NCBI RefSeq assembly: GCF_002335525.1
Contig: NZ_BDUF01000109.1
Coordinates: 141,962-178,395 of the forward strand
Direction: 5' to 3'
Length of the DNA: 36,434 bases
From: Effusibacillus lacus
GTDB taxonomy: Bacteria; Bacillota; Bacilli; Tumebacillales; Effusibacillaceae
In this document: positions 14,234 through 21,745 of the stretch, piece by piece
How positions within the stretch are numbered: the first letter of the stretch is position 1
Layout: the number at the start of each line of letters is the position of its first letter
Notes under the pieces: model-generated
Database searches by the model: none
Told to the model about the DNA's origin: nothing
What the model saw: only the letters and a program-made list of their open reading frames with translations
Position numbers and translations under genes: made by a program

Positions 14234-14596
14234 CTATCGCATGTCATATCCTTGTGTTCCAAAGGGTTTCGGCAAGTATTGGACATTATCAAACAAAAAC
14301 ATCCAACCGTGGTCAGCTTTGAATACCTGCATCCCCACCTGGTCGTCCAGCATGATCAAAATAAACAGATTCATGTTGGTCTTGAAATAGGGACTCAAGT
14401 GTTCATCAAACAGTCTGAGGTTTAAGATTCGATGTTTATCTTGCTGTGGGACAATGATTCCATCTTTGATCAAGTAGCCTTCGACCTTTTGTTCCGGCAG
14501 CAGCCCCCTCTTATGGCTGTTCTTGTGCAGGTAATCATAGATGTTGCGGGCTGCCTTCGCCTTGCGGCTTGTCTCAAGAATAAGCGCGTAGTACAT
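14234..14596 (-). CDS. Unrecognised 120-residue protein
   Basis: The product starts MYYALILETSRKAKAARNIY and ends FGTQGYDMR. It is soluble in appearance, with a basic N-terminal third (KNSHKRGLLPEQK) and a hydrophobic strand-like stretch (MNLFILIMLDDQVGMQVF). The ATG follows AAGGAG at 7 to 8 nt, and a clear terminator lies just after the stop, so it is likely a real gene. No family is recognised and no function is proposed. It is convergent with alkA and downstream of the DUF92 gene on the same strand, but a terminator lies between them. Confidence 0.7.
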   Translation of the reverse strand: MYYALILETSRKAKAARNIYDYLHKNSHKRGLLPEQKVEGYLIKDGIIVPQQDKHRILNLRLFDEHLSPYFKTNMNLFILIMLDDQVGMQVFKADHGWMFLFDNVQYLPKPFGTQGYDMR

Positions 14597-14663
14597 ATTG
14601 AAGCTCCTTGGTCAGAATCTATAACTACCTTATCACACTTAGGAGCGGAATGGAACATCCAAA

Positions 14664-14702
14664 CAAAAAGGCCCCCCTGGTAAACCAACCTGATTGGGGG
14701 CC
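14664..14702 (-). terminator. Intrinsic terminator downstream of the DUF92 gene
   Basis: On the minus strand GGCCCCC (14702-14696) pairs with GGGGGCC (14676-14670) around a 19-base loop and is followed by TTTTTGTTT. It lies about 110 nt after the DUF92 stop. A TATAAT hexamer at 14726-14731 just upstream of it lacks a good -35 box, so an attenuator for the 120-residue gene is a weak alternative. Confidence 0.75.
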
Positions 14703-14794
14703 AGTCGGATCCGACGACTACACCCATTATAATCGATAGCAGCCCGGATACCATTAGTGAAAGTATGGGTGTTTTTCCCGATTGTACCAATTTT

Positions 14795-14812
14795 ACATAA
14801 TGAATGTTATGT
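14795..14812. repeat. Perfect 6-bp inverted repeat at the DUF92 stop codon
   Basis: ACATAA (14795-14800) and TTATGT (14807-14812) flank TGAATG. The repeat starts inside the DUF92 stop codon. It is AT-rich with no T-tract of its own, and no function is evident. Confidence 0.25.
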
Positions 14813-15651
14813 CACTTTCCTAAGATCCACCCGATCCAGACCGCTATGATACCGCCCCCCATTGAACTCACCAGGTTCACCGTGTCGTTGTTCATAACAG
14901 TGAACCCCCGTATGTGTCGGGTCGGGCGGTTGCAATGGATTCTTCGCTCGATTTGCCGGCCGCATACTTCGCATTGATACATGGTTTGCCAGCTCGCTCC
15001 CAGCAAGGAATCGGTTAATGAACCGACAAGGCCGGCAATCAATCCAATCAGTACCAAGGAAGAAACACTAACGGATGAATCTGCGGGGATTGTTATACCA
15101 ACTTGGAACGGAAACAGCACCGTTAAAATCCAGGCGGACAAGCCAATAAAGATTCCGCCTGCTATGCTTGCCGCCATTCCAGCCTTTGTAACACCTCCCG
15201 AAGTTCCGGACGGAACCTGCTTCCAATTTAAGATAGATCGAGGAACCTGCTTGCTGGCACCGCCAATTTCGGTTGCCCAGGTATCCGCGTTGACCGTCGC
15301 CATAACCCCGATAAAAGCATGCCACCATAACGGATTTGGCCATAAAAAATTGGCTGCTGCAATGCCTACAGCCAATGCACCGTTGGCCAGAACCTGCCCC
15401 GAATCCCTTCTTCCCGTTTTCTCGTAGCCCGATTCCACATGTTCCTTGGTTTTGTGCTTCCATTTGGACAAAACTGAAGAGGAAACAAAAAAGGCGATCA
15501 ATGTTCCAAACCAAGAAATGCTGCCCAGTGAAAACAACATGGTTCCAATAATAACAGCTGCAATCATGCCTGACAATGACAGTGAACGCTTCTTATAGGC
15601 GAAGCCCGCAATCAACAAGCTTCCGGCCAACCCCAAAACCCAATCTTGCAT
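14812..15651 (-). CDS. DUF92 family integral membrane protein
   Basis: The 279-residue protein has about seven hydrophobic segments, for example VLGLAGSLLIAGFAYKKRSL, MIAAVIIGTMLFSLGSIS and LVLIGLIAGLVGSLTDSLLG. Conserved DUF92 landmarks are VNADTWATEIGGASK and GTSGGVTKAGM. Plant and cyanobacterial members (VTE6) are phytyl-phosphate kinases; the substrate in Firmicutes is not known. A zinc-ribbon-like pair (YQCEVCGRQIERRIHC) sits in the last cytoplasmic loop. ATG at 15651 (MQDWVLG) is preferred to the upstream TTG since it follows GAGGG at about 8 nt. Confidence 0.85.
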   Translation of the reverse strand: MQDWVLGLAGSLLIAGFAYKKRSLSLSGMIAAVIIGTMLFSLGSISWFGTLIAFFVSSSVLSKWKHKTKEHVESGYEKTGRRDSGQVLANGALAVGIAAANFLWPNPLWWHAFIGVMATVNADTWATEIGGASKQVPRSILNWKQVPSGTSGGVTKAGMAASIAGGIFIGLSAWILTVLFPFQVGITIPADSSVSVSSLVLIGLIAGLVGSLTDSLLGASWQTMYQCEVCGRQIERRIHCNRPTRHIRGFTVMNNDTVNLVSSMGGGIIAVWIGWILGK

Positions 15652-15755
15652 CTGAATAACCCTCGATTTTCTTTGGAAGTTTTGTGACAATCTTGCATAA
15701 TCTTAAATGTTAGTGGTACTATGTTAGAAGAACTGTCCGAGTAGGAGGAGATCCT

Positions 15756-15920
15756 GTGTTTCGATATTATCTGGGTATCAGCATCATGTGTGTAATCTTT
15801 GCGGTATTTGCGTTGTTCCTTGCCCATGAACCCGCTGCACTTGCAACGATCTTTGTCGGTATTGCCGGAGCATTCTTGTCCATCGCATTTATCACTTCCG
15901 GTCCCGAATCCCGCTGGTAA
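15756..15920 (+). CDS. Small two-span membrane protein (54 residues), unrecognised
   Basis: Starting at GTG 15756 after AGGAGGAG (about 5 nt), the frame encodes MFRYYLGISIMCVIFAVFAL, a polar turn (HEPAA), a second hydrophobic span (LATIFVGIAGAFLSIAFI) and a tail TSGPESRW. A perfect terminator follows 14 nt after the stop, which makes this a complete single-gene unit. TTGCAT with TACTAT 18 bp downstream may be its promoter. Two short spans with a tight turn suggest a membrane hairpin protein; no function can be proposed. Confidence 0.72.
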   Translation: MFRYYLGISIMCVIFAVFALFLAHEPAALATIFVGIAGAFLSIAFITSGPESRW

Positions 15921-15934
15921 CGGATTGACCGCCA

Positions 15935-15968
15935 CCTTTGACCGTCTGAATACGGTCAAAGGTTTTTT
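15935..15968 (+). terminator. Intrinsic terminator of the small membrane protein gene
   Basis: CCTTTGACCGT (15935-15945) and ACGGTCAAAGG (15952-15962) form a perfect 11-bp stem with a 6-base loop, followed by TTTTTT. It also separates the convergent sirtuin gene. Confidence 0.92.
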
Positions 15969-15969
15969 A

Positions 15970-16653
15970 TTATTCACTGCTGCTGCCAGACAGAATCTGA
16001 GGCAGGATCACTTCCGCCCTCCTGTTGATCCGGATTATGGCCGCACCGTTGCGCTTTGCAATCTCAAGCAGTTCGTTGCATGGAGCCATTTCCAGACGGG
16101 TGCCCACGATCAGCAGGAGATCTGCTCTTCCTACCCAATCCACCGCCGTACCATAATGATATACCTCCTCTCCCACAAGTACAATATTTGGCTTTAGCAA
16201 TCCTCTACAGGAAGCACATTGAGGCAACTTTTGCCGGTAAGCCAATTGCGAAGAATAAATGGAGCGGCAATTGGTGCAGACCAGTTCCAACAGATTCCCG
16301 TGCAATTCCAGAACATGCCGGCTGCCGGCCATAGAATGCAACCCGTCTATGTTTTGTGTAATGACCGGTATCCCCTTTTTTGCAAGGGAATAATGGGCCT
16401 GGTTTGGCCTGGCGTGTGTCCAATGCTGAAGAATATGGCGGTAATACTGATAAAATCTTTCCGTTTCACGCAAAAACATGTCCAGTGTAAAGAACTCCCG
16501 CAACGGAATTCCTTTCCAGTCGGCGGAAACCGTTGGCAGCCCGCTGGGAACGGAGATTCCCGCCCCTGTTACCGCAATTGGGTGAAACGACCCCGCCACC
16601 TGTCGTTTCCATACTTCCAGCGCATCCCTACTTATCACATGGTTTCTGCTCAT
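15970..16653 (-). CDS. Divergent Sir2 family NAD-dependent protein deacylase (sirtuin)
   Basis: Sirtuins remove acyl groups from lysines using NAD. The 227 residues show AVTGAGISVPSGLP, PVITQNIDGLHSMAG, the catalytic His in VLELHGNL, four zinc cysteines (VCTNC and CASC), and the NAD-binding end IVGTRLEMAPCNEL and IIRINRR. It departs from the usual pattern: the FR of GIPxFRG is missing (GLPTVSADWKG) and the common FGE motif reads VGEEV. Activity may thus be altered. ATG at 16653 is preferred to the GTG 9 nt upstream because AGGGG then has an 8-nt spacer. The gene is alone on its strand after the cstA-ybdD terminator. Confidence 0.87.
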   Translation of the reverse strand: MSRNHVISRDALEVWKRQVAGSFHPIAVTGAGISVPSGLPTVSADWKGIPLREFFTLDMFLRETERFYQYYRHILQHWTHARPNQAHYSLAKKGIPVITQNIDGLHSMAGSRHVLELHGNLLELVCTNCRSIYSSQLAYRQKLPQCASCRGLLKPNIVLVGEEVYHYGTAVDWVGRADLLLIVGTRLEMAPCNELLEIAKRNGAAIIRINRRAEVILPQILSGSSSE

Positions 16654-16725
16654 CGTCCCCACCCCTGTAGTTTAAGTGTGAACGAGTTACGGAAGAGCAT
16701 GCATCAATTGCAGGTTCATGAGAAA

Positions 16726-16760
16726 CGCCGCCCTCCGGTTACCTGAACCTGGGGGCGGCG
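16726..16760 (-). terminator. Intrinsic terminator of the cstA-ybdD operon
   Basis: CGCCGCCC (16726-16733) pairs with GGGGCGGCG (ending at 16760), with an inner partially self-complementary GGTTACCTGAACC. On the minus strand GTTTCTC follows. It lies 10 nt past the ybdD stop codon. Confidence 0.7.
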
Positions 16761-16769
16761 GCTAGCCAA

Positions 16770-16964
16770 TTAGCAGCAGCGGCTTACGGTACCGCTGTCA
16801 TATCGGTTCTTTAAAGCATACATGTAATATTCCTTTTCGGACATGGGAGGCTGGTCCGGATGGGTGGATTTGTGATGCTCCAGATATTTCTCATAGTCAG
16901 GCATGCCAAATATGGTTTTGACGTTAGACCGTGCTTGACTGATCCACCCCATTACTTGTTTCAC
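16770..16964 (-). CDS. YbdD/YjiX-like small partner of CstA carriers
   Basis: The 64-residue protein MKQVMGWISQARSNVKTIFG with DYEKYLEHHKSTHPDQPP, MSEKEYYMYALKNRY and a GTVSRCC end matches the small YbdD/YjiX (DUF466) family encoded right after cstA or btsT in many bacteria. Its job is thought to be assistance to the carrier, but the mechanism is unknown. GTG at 16964 is chosen because GGAGG lies 9 nt upstream; the more upstream in-frame TTG overlaps that site. The gene starts 5 nt after the cstA stop. Confidence 0.88.
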   Translation of the reverse strand: MKQVMGWISQARSNVKTIFGMPDYEKYLEHHKSTHPDQPPMSEKEYYMYALKNRYDSGTVSRCC

Positions 16965-16969
16965 GGCAA

Positions 16970-19072
16970 TCAACCTCCGATTGTGGTACCAGGGAGTTTG
17001 GACTGAACAAACGGCGTTTCTTTCAGTTCCGACTTTTGTTTGCGAACCAAGATATTAAACCAGGTCCGGAAGGAATCCAGGATCAGCAGGATCACAACCA
17101 GTATGAAAATTCCCGTTACAATGGCGTCCAATGTATTGTTGAACACAATCTGCTGCATGACTTTCATGTCTTTGGCCGGAGCAAGCACCTCTCCCTTCGC
17201 AATAGCTGCCTGGTATTTCTGGGCTGCCGCGAGGAATCCGATCTTGACATCCGGATGGAACAGTTTCATGAATGCCGCAGTTAATGTGGTAATGGACAAC
17301 CACGTGAATGGAAGCAAAGTAACCCATGCATACCGGGCTTTGCCCATCTTGATGATAATTGTGGTGCCAACTGCAAGTGCGATGGCCGCCAGCATCTGGT
17401 TGGAAATTCCAAACAGCGCCCACAGTGAATTGATTCCGCCAAAGGGATCAATCGTGCCCTGATACAGGAAATAGGCCCATCCGAAAGTAATGACAGCGGA
17501 TGCAATCACATTGTATGCGTAAACTTCCGTTCTGGCGAACGGTTTGTAGAAGTTGCCAACCAGATCCTGTAACATGAAACGTCCGATCCGGGTACCCGCG
17601 TCGATGGTGGTCAAAATGAACACCGCTTCAAACAGGATGGCAAAATGGTACCAGAAATCTTTGGCTCCTGCCAGGAATCGAGCGAAAATCTCGGCCATTC
17701 CCACAGCCAGAGTGGGAGCTCCACCTGTTCGGGAAGTAATGTACTTTTCACCGATTTCCTTTGCTGCAGCCTGCAATTGGTCAGGCGTAACCGTAAAGCC
17801 CAATTGGGTTACCTTGGCTGCAGCAGTCGCAGCGGCAGCTCCAATAGCGGCTGCATCGGCTCCGGGTGCCGGAGCCAAACCGGGTGTGTTCATCGCAAAG
17901 TAAACGCCTGGATCCAAAGCACATGCAGCAATCAAGGCCATCACCGCCACACCGGACTCCATCAGCATGCCACCGTAGCCAATGGCTCTTGCATGGGATT
18001 CTTTCTCCAGCATTTTCGGCGTGGTGCCGGAAGACACCAGCGAGTGAAATCCGGATACAGCACCGCAGGCAATGGTAATAAAGAGGAACGGGAACAGAGG
18101 ACCCGCAAATACTGGCCCGGTTCCATCGACAAACTTGGTGACGGAAGGCATCTTAAGATCGGGCATTACGATCAGGATCCCGATTGCCAGTAACACGACG
18201 GTGCCAATTTTCAGGAAGGAACTGAGATAATCACGTGGAGCCAAGAGCAGCCAAACTGGCAAAATCGAAGCAAGAAACCCGTAAATTGCCATAGCAATTG
18301 CCAAATTGGGTTTGGACCAGGTAAACATTTTTGCAAGAGTTGGATCTGCGGCAACATATTTACCGCCCCAAAGTGCCAGCATCAGAAGCACAAACCCGAT
18401 AAGTGATCCTTCCAGTACCCGCCCGGGACGGATATAGCGCATGTAGACACCCATGAAAATGGCAATGGGAATTGTCATTGCAATCGTAAACAGTCCCCAT
18501 GGAGACTCTGCCAAAGCGTTTACCACAACCAAACCGAGAACCGCCAGCAGAATAATCATGATGGCGAGAATCCCGAATGAAGCGATGATTCCGCCAAACG
18601 GGCCTATCTCGTCCTTTGCCATCTGCCCCAGTGACTTGCCGTTCCGGCGCATAGATGCCATCAATATTACGCAGTCCTGAACCGCACCGGCCAACACAAC
18701 CCCGATAATGATCCAGAGGGCTCCCGGGAGGTATCCCATTTGTGCAGCCAAAATAGGTCCCACCAACGGACCCGCTCCGGCGATTGCAGCAAAGTGGTGA
18801 CCAAACAGTACCCACTTTTGGGTGGGTACATAGTCCTTCCCGTCATTGTTGATTTCCGCGGGTGTTGCACGATTGTCATTCACTTCATAGATTTTCTTTG
18901 CGATAAATTTACTATAAAACCTATAAGCTACTGCATACGAACAGACAGCGGCAATGACCAGCCAAGCGGCGGAAATCGTTTCTCCACGGGACAAGGCCAG
19001 CAAACCGAATGCCGCTGCGCCAAGCATGGATATCGCTGTCCAGATCAGAATGGAAAGCAATCCTTTTTTCAC
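16970..19072 (-). CDS. cstA: CstA family carbon-starvation/pyruvate-type membrane carrier
   Basis: The 700-residue protein has about 16 to 18 hydrophobic segments and family landmarks: QKWVLFGHHFAAIAGAGPLV, GPILAAQMGYLPGALW, VSSGTTPKMLEKE and TTIDAGTRIGRFMLQD. Family members import peptides or pyruvate during carbon limitation (CstA, BtsT). GTG at 19072 (VKKGLLSILIW) follows AAAGGGGG at about 7 nt. A strong promoter at 19126-19154 lies upstream, with a tandem 15-bp repeat just before its -35 box that may bind a regulator. ybdD follows directly. Substrate is inferred from the family only. Confidence 0.93.
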   Translation of the reverse strand: MKKGLLSILIWTAISMLGAAAFGLLALSRGETISAAWLVIAAVCSYAVAYRFYSKFIAKKIYEVNDNRATPAEINNDGKDYVPTQKWVLFGHHFAAIAGAGPLVGPILAAQMGYLPGALWIIIGVVLAGAVQDCVILMASMRRNGKSLGQMAKDEIGPFGGIIASFGILAIMIILLAVLGLVVVNALAESPWGLFTIAMTIPIAIFMGVYMRYIRPGRVLEGSLIGFVLLMLALWGGKYVAADPTLAKMFTWSKPNLAIAMAIYGFLASILPVWLLLAPRDYLSSFLKIGTVVLLAIGILIVMPDLKMPSVTKFVDGTGPVFAGPLFPFLFITIACGAVSGFHSLVSSGTTPKMLEKESHARAIGYGGMLMESGVAVMALIAACALDPGVYFAMNTPGLAPAPGADAAAIGAAAATAAAKVTQLGFTVTPDQLQAAAKEIGEKYITSRTGGAPTLAVGMAEIFARFLAGAKDFWYHFAILFEAVFILTTIDAGTRIGRFMLQDLVGNFYKPFARTEVYAYNVIASAVITFGWAYFLYQGTIDPFGGINSLWALFGISNQMLAAIALAVGTTIIIKMGKARYAWVTLLPFTWLSITTLTAAFMKLFHPDVKIGFLAAAQKYQAAIAKGEVLAPAKDMKVMQQIVFNNTLDAIVTGIFILVVILLILDSFRTWFNILVRKQKSELKETPFVQSKLPGTTIGG

Positions 19073-19125
19073 AATGATCCCCCTTTGATAAATATTCAAA
19101 CAATTAAAAAATCTAAATATAATAT

Positions 19126-19154
19126 ATTATATTCATAATATAGACCAAAATCAA
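19126..19154 (-). promoter_or_regulatory. SigA-type promoter of cstA
   Basis: TTGATT (19149-19154) and TATAAT (19126-19131) on the minus strand are spaced by 17 bp. Transcription would begin about 47 nt before the GTG start codon. The surroundings are strongly AT-rich. Confidence 0.75.
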
Positions 19155-19156
19155 TC

Positions 19157-19186
19157 GGTAATAGACAGCTTGGTAATCGATAGCTC
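19157..19186. repeat. Tandem 15-bp direct repeat upstream of the cstA promoter
   Basis: GGTAATAGACAGCTT (19157-19171) and GGTAATCGATAGCTC (19172-19186) are adjacent and agree at 12 of 15 positions. They lie immediately upstream of the -35 box (about -38 to -67), the usual place for an activator. The regulator is unknown; related carriers are controlled by LytTR-type systems, but the repeat period here does not match the usual LytTR spacing. Confidence 0.5.
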
Positions 19187-19190
19187 AAGC

Positions 19191-19229
19191 AGAAAAAAGA
19201 GTGAAGCGGCAAAGATCGCTGCTTCACTC
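19191..19229 (-). terminator. Intrinsic terminator of the thiE-thiS-thiG-hydrolase operon
   Basis: GAGTGAAGC (19199-19207) and GCTTCACTC (19221-19229) form a perfect 9-bp stem; on the minus strand TTTTTTCT follows. The stem includes the stop codon of the metallo-beta-lactamase gene. Confidence 0.9.
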
Positions 19230-19877
19230 AATTTCACCGTCGTATACATAATCGTCCCTGACAAACGGATTGAACTTTCTTTCCCGTTTCACCGTCGTTT
19301 CCGGTCCGTGTCCCGGATACACCACCGTTTCCGGCGGAAGTTTATACAATTTGGTTCGAATACTGTCAGTCAATGTGTCAAAATCTCCGCCAGGCAAGTC
19401 GGTGCGTCCGATACTTCCGTAAAACAGAGTATCTCCGGCAAACACAAGGTCATCCAGCACATAGGCTACCGATCCCGGGGAGTGTCCCGGCACAAACAAG
19501 ACAGAGATTTCTTTCCCGGCAAAAGGAATCTTGTCCCCCTCCGAAATCAACTTATCCGCAGCAGGGCCTGTTATTGGCTCCCCCAACTGGAGCCAGCGCC
19601 CAGAACCGTTTAACATGGGATTGATAAGCCATTCTTCTTCGTTCGGGTGCACGTAGACGGGAGCAGCCGCAGCCTGTTTGACCTGTTTCAGCCCTCCAAT
19701 ATGATCAAGATGGGCATGGGTCAGCAGGATATGAGTTACTTTATATCCGTCCACTGCATCCAGCACTACATCGGGATTGTATCCCGGGTCGATGATAATG
19801 GCTGTCTTTGTGGACTTGTCAGTCAACACGTAACAGTTTGTCTGAAAAGCACCCAACGCAAAGCCCTGCACATGCAC
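19224..19877 (-). CDS. Metallo-beta-lactamase-fold hydrolase (glyoxalase II-like)
   Basis: The 217-residue protein has the metal-binding HxHxDH motif in ILLTHAHLDHIGGLK, a second histidine in LFVPGHSPGSVAY, the aspartate in LVFAGDTLFYGSIGRTD, and a final histidine in VVYPGHGPETTV, the full set for a two-metal site. This is the glyoxalase II-like branch; the substrate is not known, and it need not act on thiamine intermediates. GTG at 19877 follows GGGGG at 8 nt. It is the last gene of the thi operon, 19 nt after thiG. Confidence 0.9.
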   Translation of the reverse strand: MHVQGFALGAFQTNCYVLTDKSTKTAIIIDPGYNPDVVLDAVDGYKVTHILLTHAHLDHIGGLKQVKQAAAAPVYVHPNEEEWLINPMLNGSGRWLQLGEPITGPAADKLISEGDKIPFAGKEISVLFVPGHSPGSVAYVLDDLVFAGDTLFYGSIGRTDLPGGDFDTLTDSIRTKLYKLPPETVVYPGHGPETTVKRERKFNPFVRDDYVYDGEIE

Positions 19878-19896
19878 GAAAGTTACCCCCTAACTG

Positions 19897-20685
19897 TTAG
19901 TCAACCATTCCTTCCAGGGGTGAAGACGCACTTGCATAGCGTTTCTTAGCGATTCTTCCCGCCAAATACCCCTTTCGTCCTGCTTCGATCGCAAGTTTCA
20001 TCGCTTCTGCCATCAGTACGGGATCTTTTGCCCCTGCAACAGCAGTGTTCAACAAGACACCGTCTGCCCCCAATTCCATGGCCGCCGCCGCATCTGCGGG
20101 AGAACCAACCCCTGCGTCAACGATAACGGGAACTTTTGCCTCTTCAATAATAAACTTTATGTAATGAGGATTCAATAAGCCGAGTCCGGAACCGATTGGA
20201 GATGCGCCCGGCATAACCGCATGGGCACCGACCTCCTGCAGGTGTCTGGCCAGGATCGGATCATCCGACGTATAAGGGAGTACCGTAAACCCTTCCCGTA
20301 CCAGTATTTCCGTTGCTTTCAGCGTCTCAATCGGATCCGGCAGCAAAGTCCTGGAATCACCGATCACTTCAACTTTTATCATATCGCAAAGGCCTGACGC
20401 TTTTGCCAAACGTGCAATCCTGACAGCTTCCTCAGCCGTGGCTGCTCCAGCCGTATTGGGAAGCAAGGTGAATTTTTTCAGGTCCAAGCGTTCAAGAAAG
20501 TTGGGCGCGTCCGGATTCTCCAGATTCAAACGCCTGACCGCAAATGTCAGTACTTCGGTTCCTGATGCTTCGACCGCTTGCTGCTGCACCTCCAGGTCGG
20601 GAAATTTTCCTGTTCCAAGAAACAGCCTGGACTTGAATACATGATTTCCGATCTTTAACACATCCGATTGAACCTCAATTTTCAC
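19897..20685 (-). CDS. thiG: Thiazole synthase ThiG
   Basis: ThiG condenses deoxyxylulose 5-phosphate, dehydroglycine and the sulfur carried on ThiS to make the thiazole phosphate of thiamine. The 262 residues contain [34 protein letters not shown], the Schiff-base lysine region [11 protein letters not shown], and the phosphate-binding end [20 protein letters not shown] with [17 protein letters not shown]. The GTG start follows GGGAGGAG. It lies 18 nt downstream of thiS. The dehydroglycine enzyme (ThiO or ThiH) and ThiF are not in the window. Confidence 0.96.
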   Translation of the reverse strand: MKIEVQSDVLKIGNHVFKSRLFLGTGKFPDLEVQQQAVEASGTEVLTFAVRRLNLENPDAPNFLERLDLKKFTLLPNTAGAATAEEAVRIARLAKASGLCDMIKVEVIGDSRTLLPDPIETLKATEILVREGFTVLPYTSDDPILARHLQEVGAHAVMPGASPIGSGLGLLNPHYIKFIIEEAKVPVIVDAGVGSPADAAAAMELGADGVLLNTAVAGAKDPVLMAEAMKLAIEAGRKGYLAGRIAKKRYASASSPLEGMVD

Positions 20686-20703
20686 GAGTCAAATCTCCTC
20701 CCA

Positions 20704-20904
20704 TTATCCGCCGCCCACAAAGTGAACGATTTCGATTTTGTCACCCGGGGCCACTTTTGTATCTTCGTATCGCTCACGGGGAATGATTGTCAAATTGTGT
20801 TCAATGACAATGATCTTTTCCGTCAGCCCGAAGTGTCTGACTACGTCTGCCAGCGTCTTTGCGCCGGGCACCGTCCTCAATTGACCGTTGATAGTAAGAT
20901 CCAT
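20704..20904 (-). CDS. thiS: Sulfur carrier protein ThiS
   Basis: ThiS is a ubiquitin-fold carrier whose C-terminal glycine is adenylated and thiocarboxylated to feed sulfur to ThiG. The 66 residues start MDLTINGQLRTVPGAKTLAD and end FVGGG, with the diglycine-type end required for activation. The ATG follows GAAGGA at about 7 nt. The gene overlaps the 3' end of the thiE frame by 104 nt in another phase, which is unusual. Confidence 0.96.
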   Translation of the reverse strand: MDLTINGQLRTVPGAKTLADVVRHFGLTEKIIVIEHNLTIIPRERYEDTKVAPGDKIEIVHFVGGG

Positions 20905-21541
20905 GTCCGATTCCTTCTTTCCTGACCCGATCTACTGCGTCTCGCATCGCTTTTGCGGCAGCATGCACATCATCGGCGCCAATTACGGCGCTTATAACCG
21001 CGACTCCACTCGCACCCGACCGGATAATGTCCTCCACATCTTTCTGTTTAATTCCTCCAATGGCTACCACAGGAATGGATACATGGCGGCATACTTCCCT
21101 TATCCCCTGCAAACCGATGGCAGGCTCGGCATCCGATTTGGTTGGAGTGGGATGGACCGGTCCAAGACCAATGTAGTTGGCTCCTGACCGTTCCGCCTCT
21201 ATTGCTTCTTTCGAGTCATGTGTCGAAATCCCAATAATCTTGTCAGGACCCAGTATTTCCCTTGCAACGGCAATCGGCAGATCCTGCTGTCCAAGATGTA
21301 CTCCGTCCGCCCCGACTGCTTGTGCAATATCTACGCGATCGTTAACAATAAAGGTTGTTCCGGTTTCTTTGGTGAGCTTCCTCAAGAGAACCGCCATCTC
21401 CAGCAATTCGCGGGAGGAAACATCTTTTTCCCTTAATTGAATGCAATCCGCCCCTCCGCCGATTGCCTGAAGGATCACATCTTCCAGTTTTCTTCCCTTC
21501 AAAAAAGCCGATCCGGTAATCACATACAATCTGCTGTCCAA
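20801..21541 (-). CDS. thiE: Thiamine-phosphate synthase ThiE with an extended C-terminus
   Basis: ThiE joins hydroxymethylpyrimidine diphosphate and thiazole phosphate to make thiamine phosphate. Landmarks are DSRLYVITGSAFLKGRKLED, CIQLREKDVSSRELLE, FIVNDRVDIAQAVGADGVHL, GQQDLPIAVARE and YIGLGPVHPTPTKSDAEP. I choose TTG at 21541 because AAGGTG lies 8 nt upstream; GTG at 21550 sits too close to that site, and the ATG-containing longer frame runs through the riboswitch. From TTG the product is 246 residues, about 25 longer than typical. The excess is a basic tail (SIEDGARRKDAGRRSQTLRA) encoded inside thiS in another frame, so it is either a genuine overlap or a lost stop codon. Confidence 0.93.
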   Translation of the reverse strand: MDSRLYVITGSAFLKGRKLEDVILQAIGGGADCIQLREKDVSSRELLEMAVLLRKLTKETGTTFIVNDRVDIAQAVGADGVHLGQQDLPIAVAREILGPDKIIGISTHDSKEAIEAERSGANYIGLGPVHPTPTKSDAEPAIGLQGIREVCRHVSIPVVAIGGIKQKDVEDIIRSGASGVAVISAVIGADDVHAAAKAMRDAVDRVRKEGIGHGSYYQRSIEDGARRKDAGRRSQTLRADGKDHCH

Positions 21542-21585
21542 AAATCTCACACCTTTGCACAACCGTATCCAAAAACTGTATCCAA

Positions 21586-21617
21586 TACAAAAACCGCTTT
21601 CCGAATAAGGAAAGCGG
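21586..21617 (-). terminator. Riboswitch-controlled terminator before thiE
   Basis: CCGCTTTCC (21594-21602) and GGAAAGCGG (21609-21617) form a perfect 9-bp stem with a 6-base loop; on the minus strand TTTTTGT follows. It lies between the TPP aptamer and thiE, so it is the likely expression platform: TPP binding would favour termination. Confidence 0.9.
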
Positions 21618-21643
21618 CATGGTTCCAAACAGTTACCCGCATT

Positions 21644-21736
21644 GGCCACTTCCCTACGCTGGCATTATCCAGTGACAGGTTCCAAGGGTTAAGGAATGCT
21701 CCTTTCTCAGCCGGTGATCCCAGCACCCCTAGTGGA
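21644..21736 (-). promoter_or_regulatory. TPP (THI-box) riboswitch aptamer
   Basis: On the minus strand the conserved thi-box elements are in order: GGGGTGC, CTGAGAAAGG, ACCCTTGGAACCTG, CTGGATAATGCCAGCG and TAGGGAAGTGG. The aptamer is followed by the hairpin terminator at 21586-21617 and thiE, so control is by transcription termination in response to thiamine pyrophosphate. Recognised from the conserved core; sequence agreement is close to the known consensus. Confidence 0.96.
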
Positions 21737-21745
21737 GACACATTC

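Noticed and set aside
14470-14790. Minus-strand frame of 106 codons over the DUF92 terminator
   Set aside because: It runs through an intrinsic terminator and into the start of the 120-residue gene, and lacks a ribosome-binding site.
17645-18193. Plus-strand frame of 182 codons opposite cstA
   Set aside because: Low-complexity serine/glycine/arginine-rich translation antisense to conserved membrane-protein codons; no start signals.
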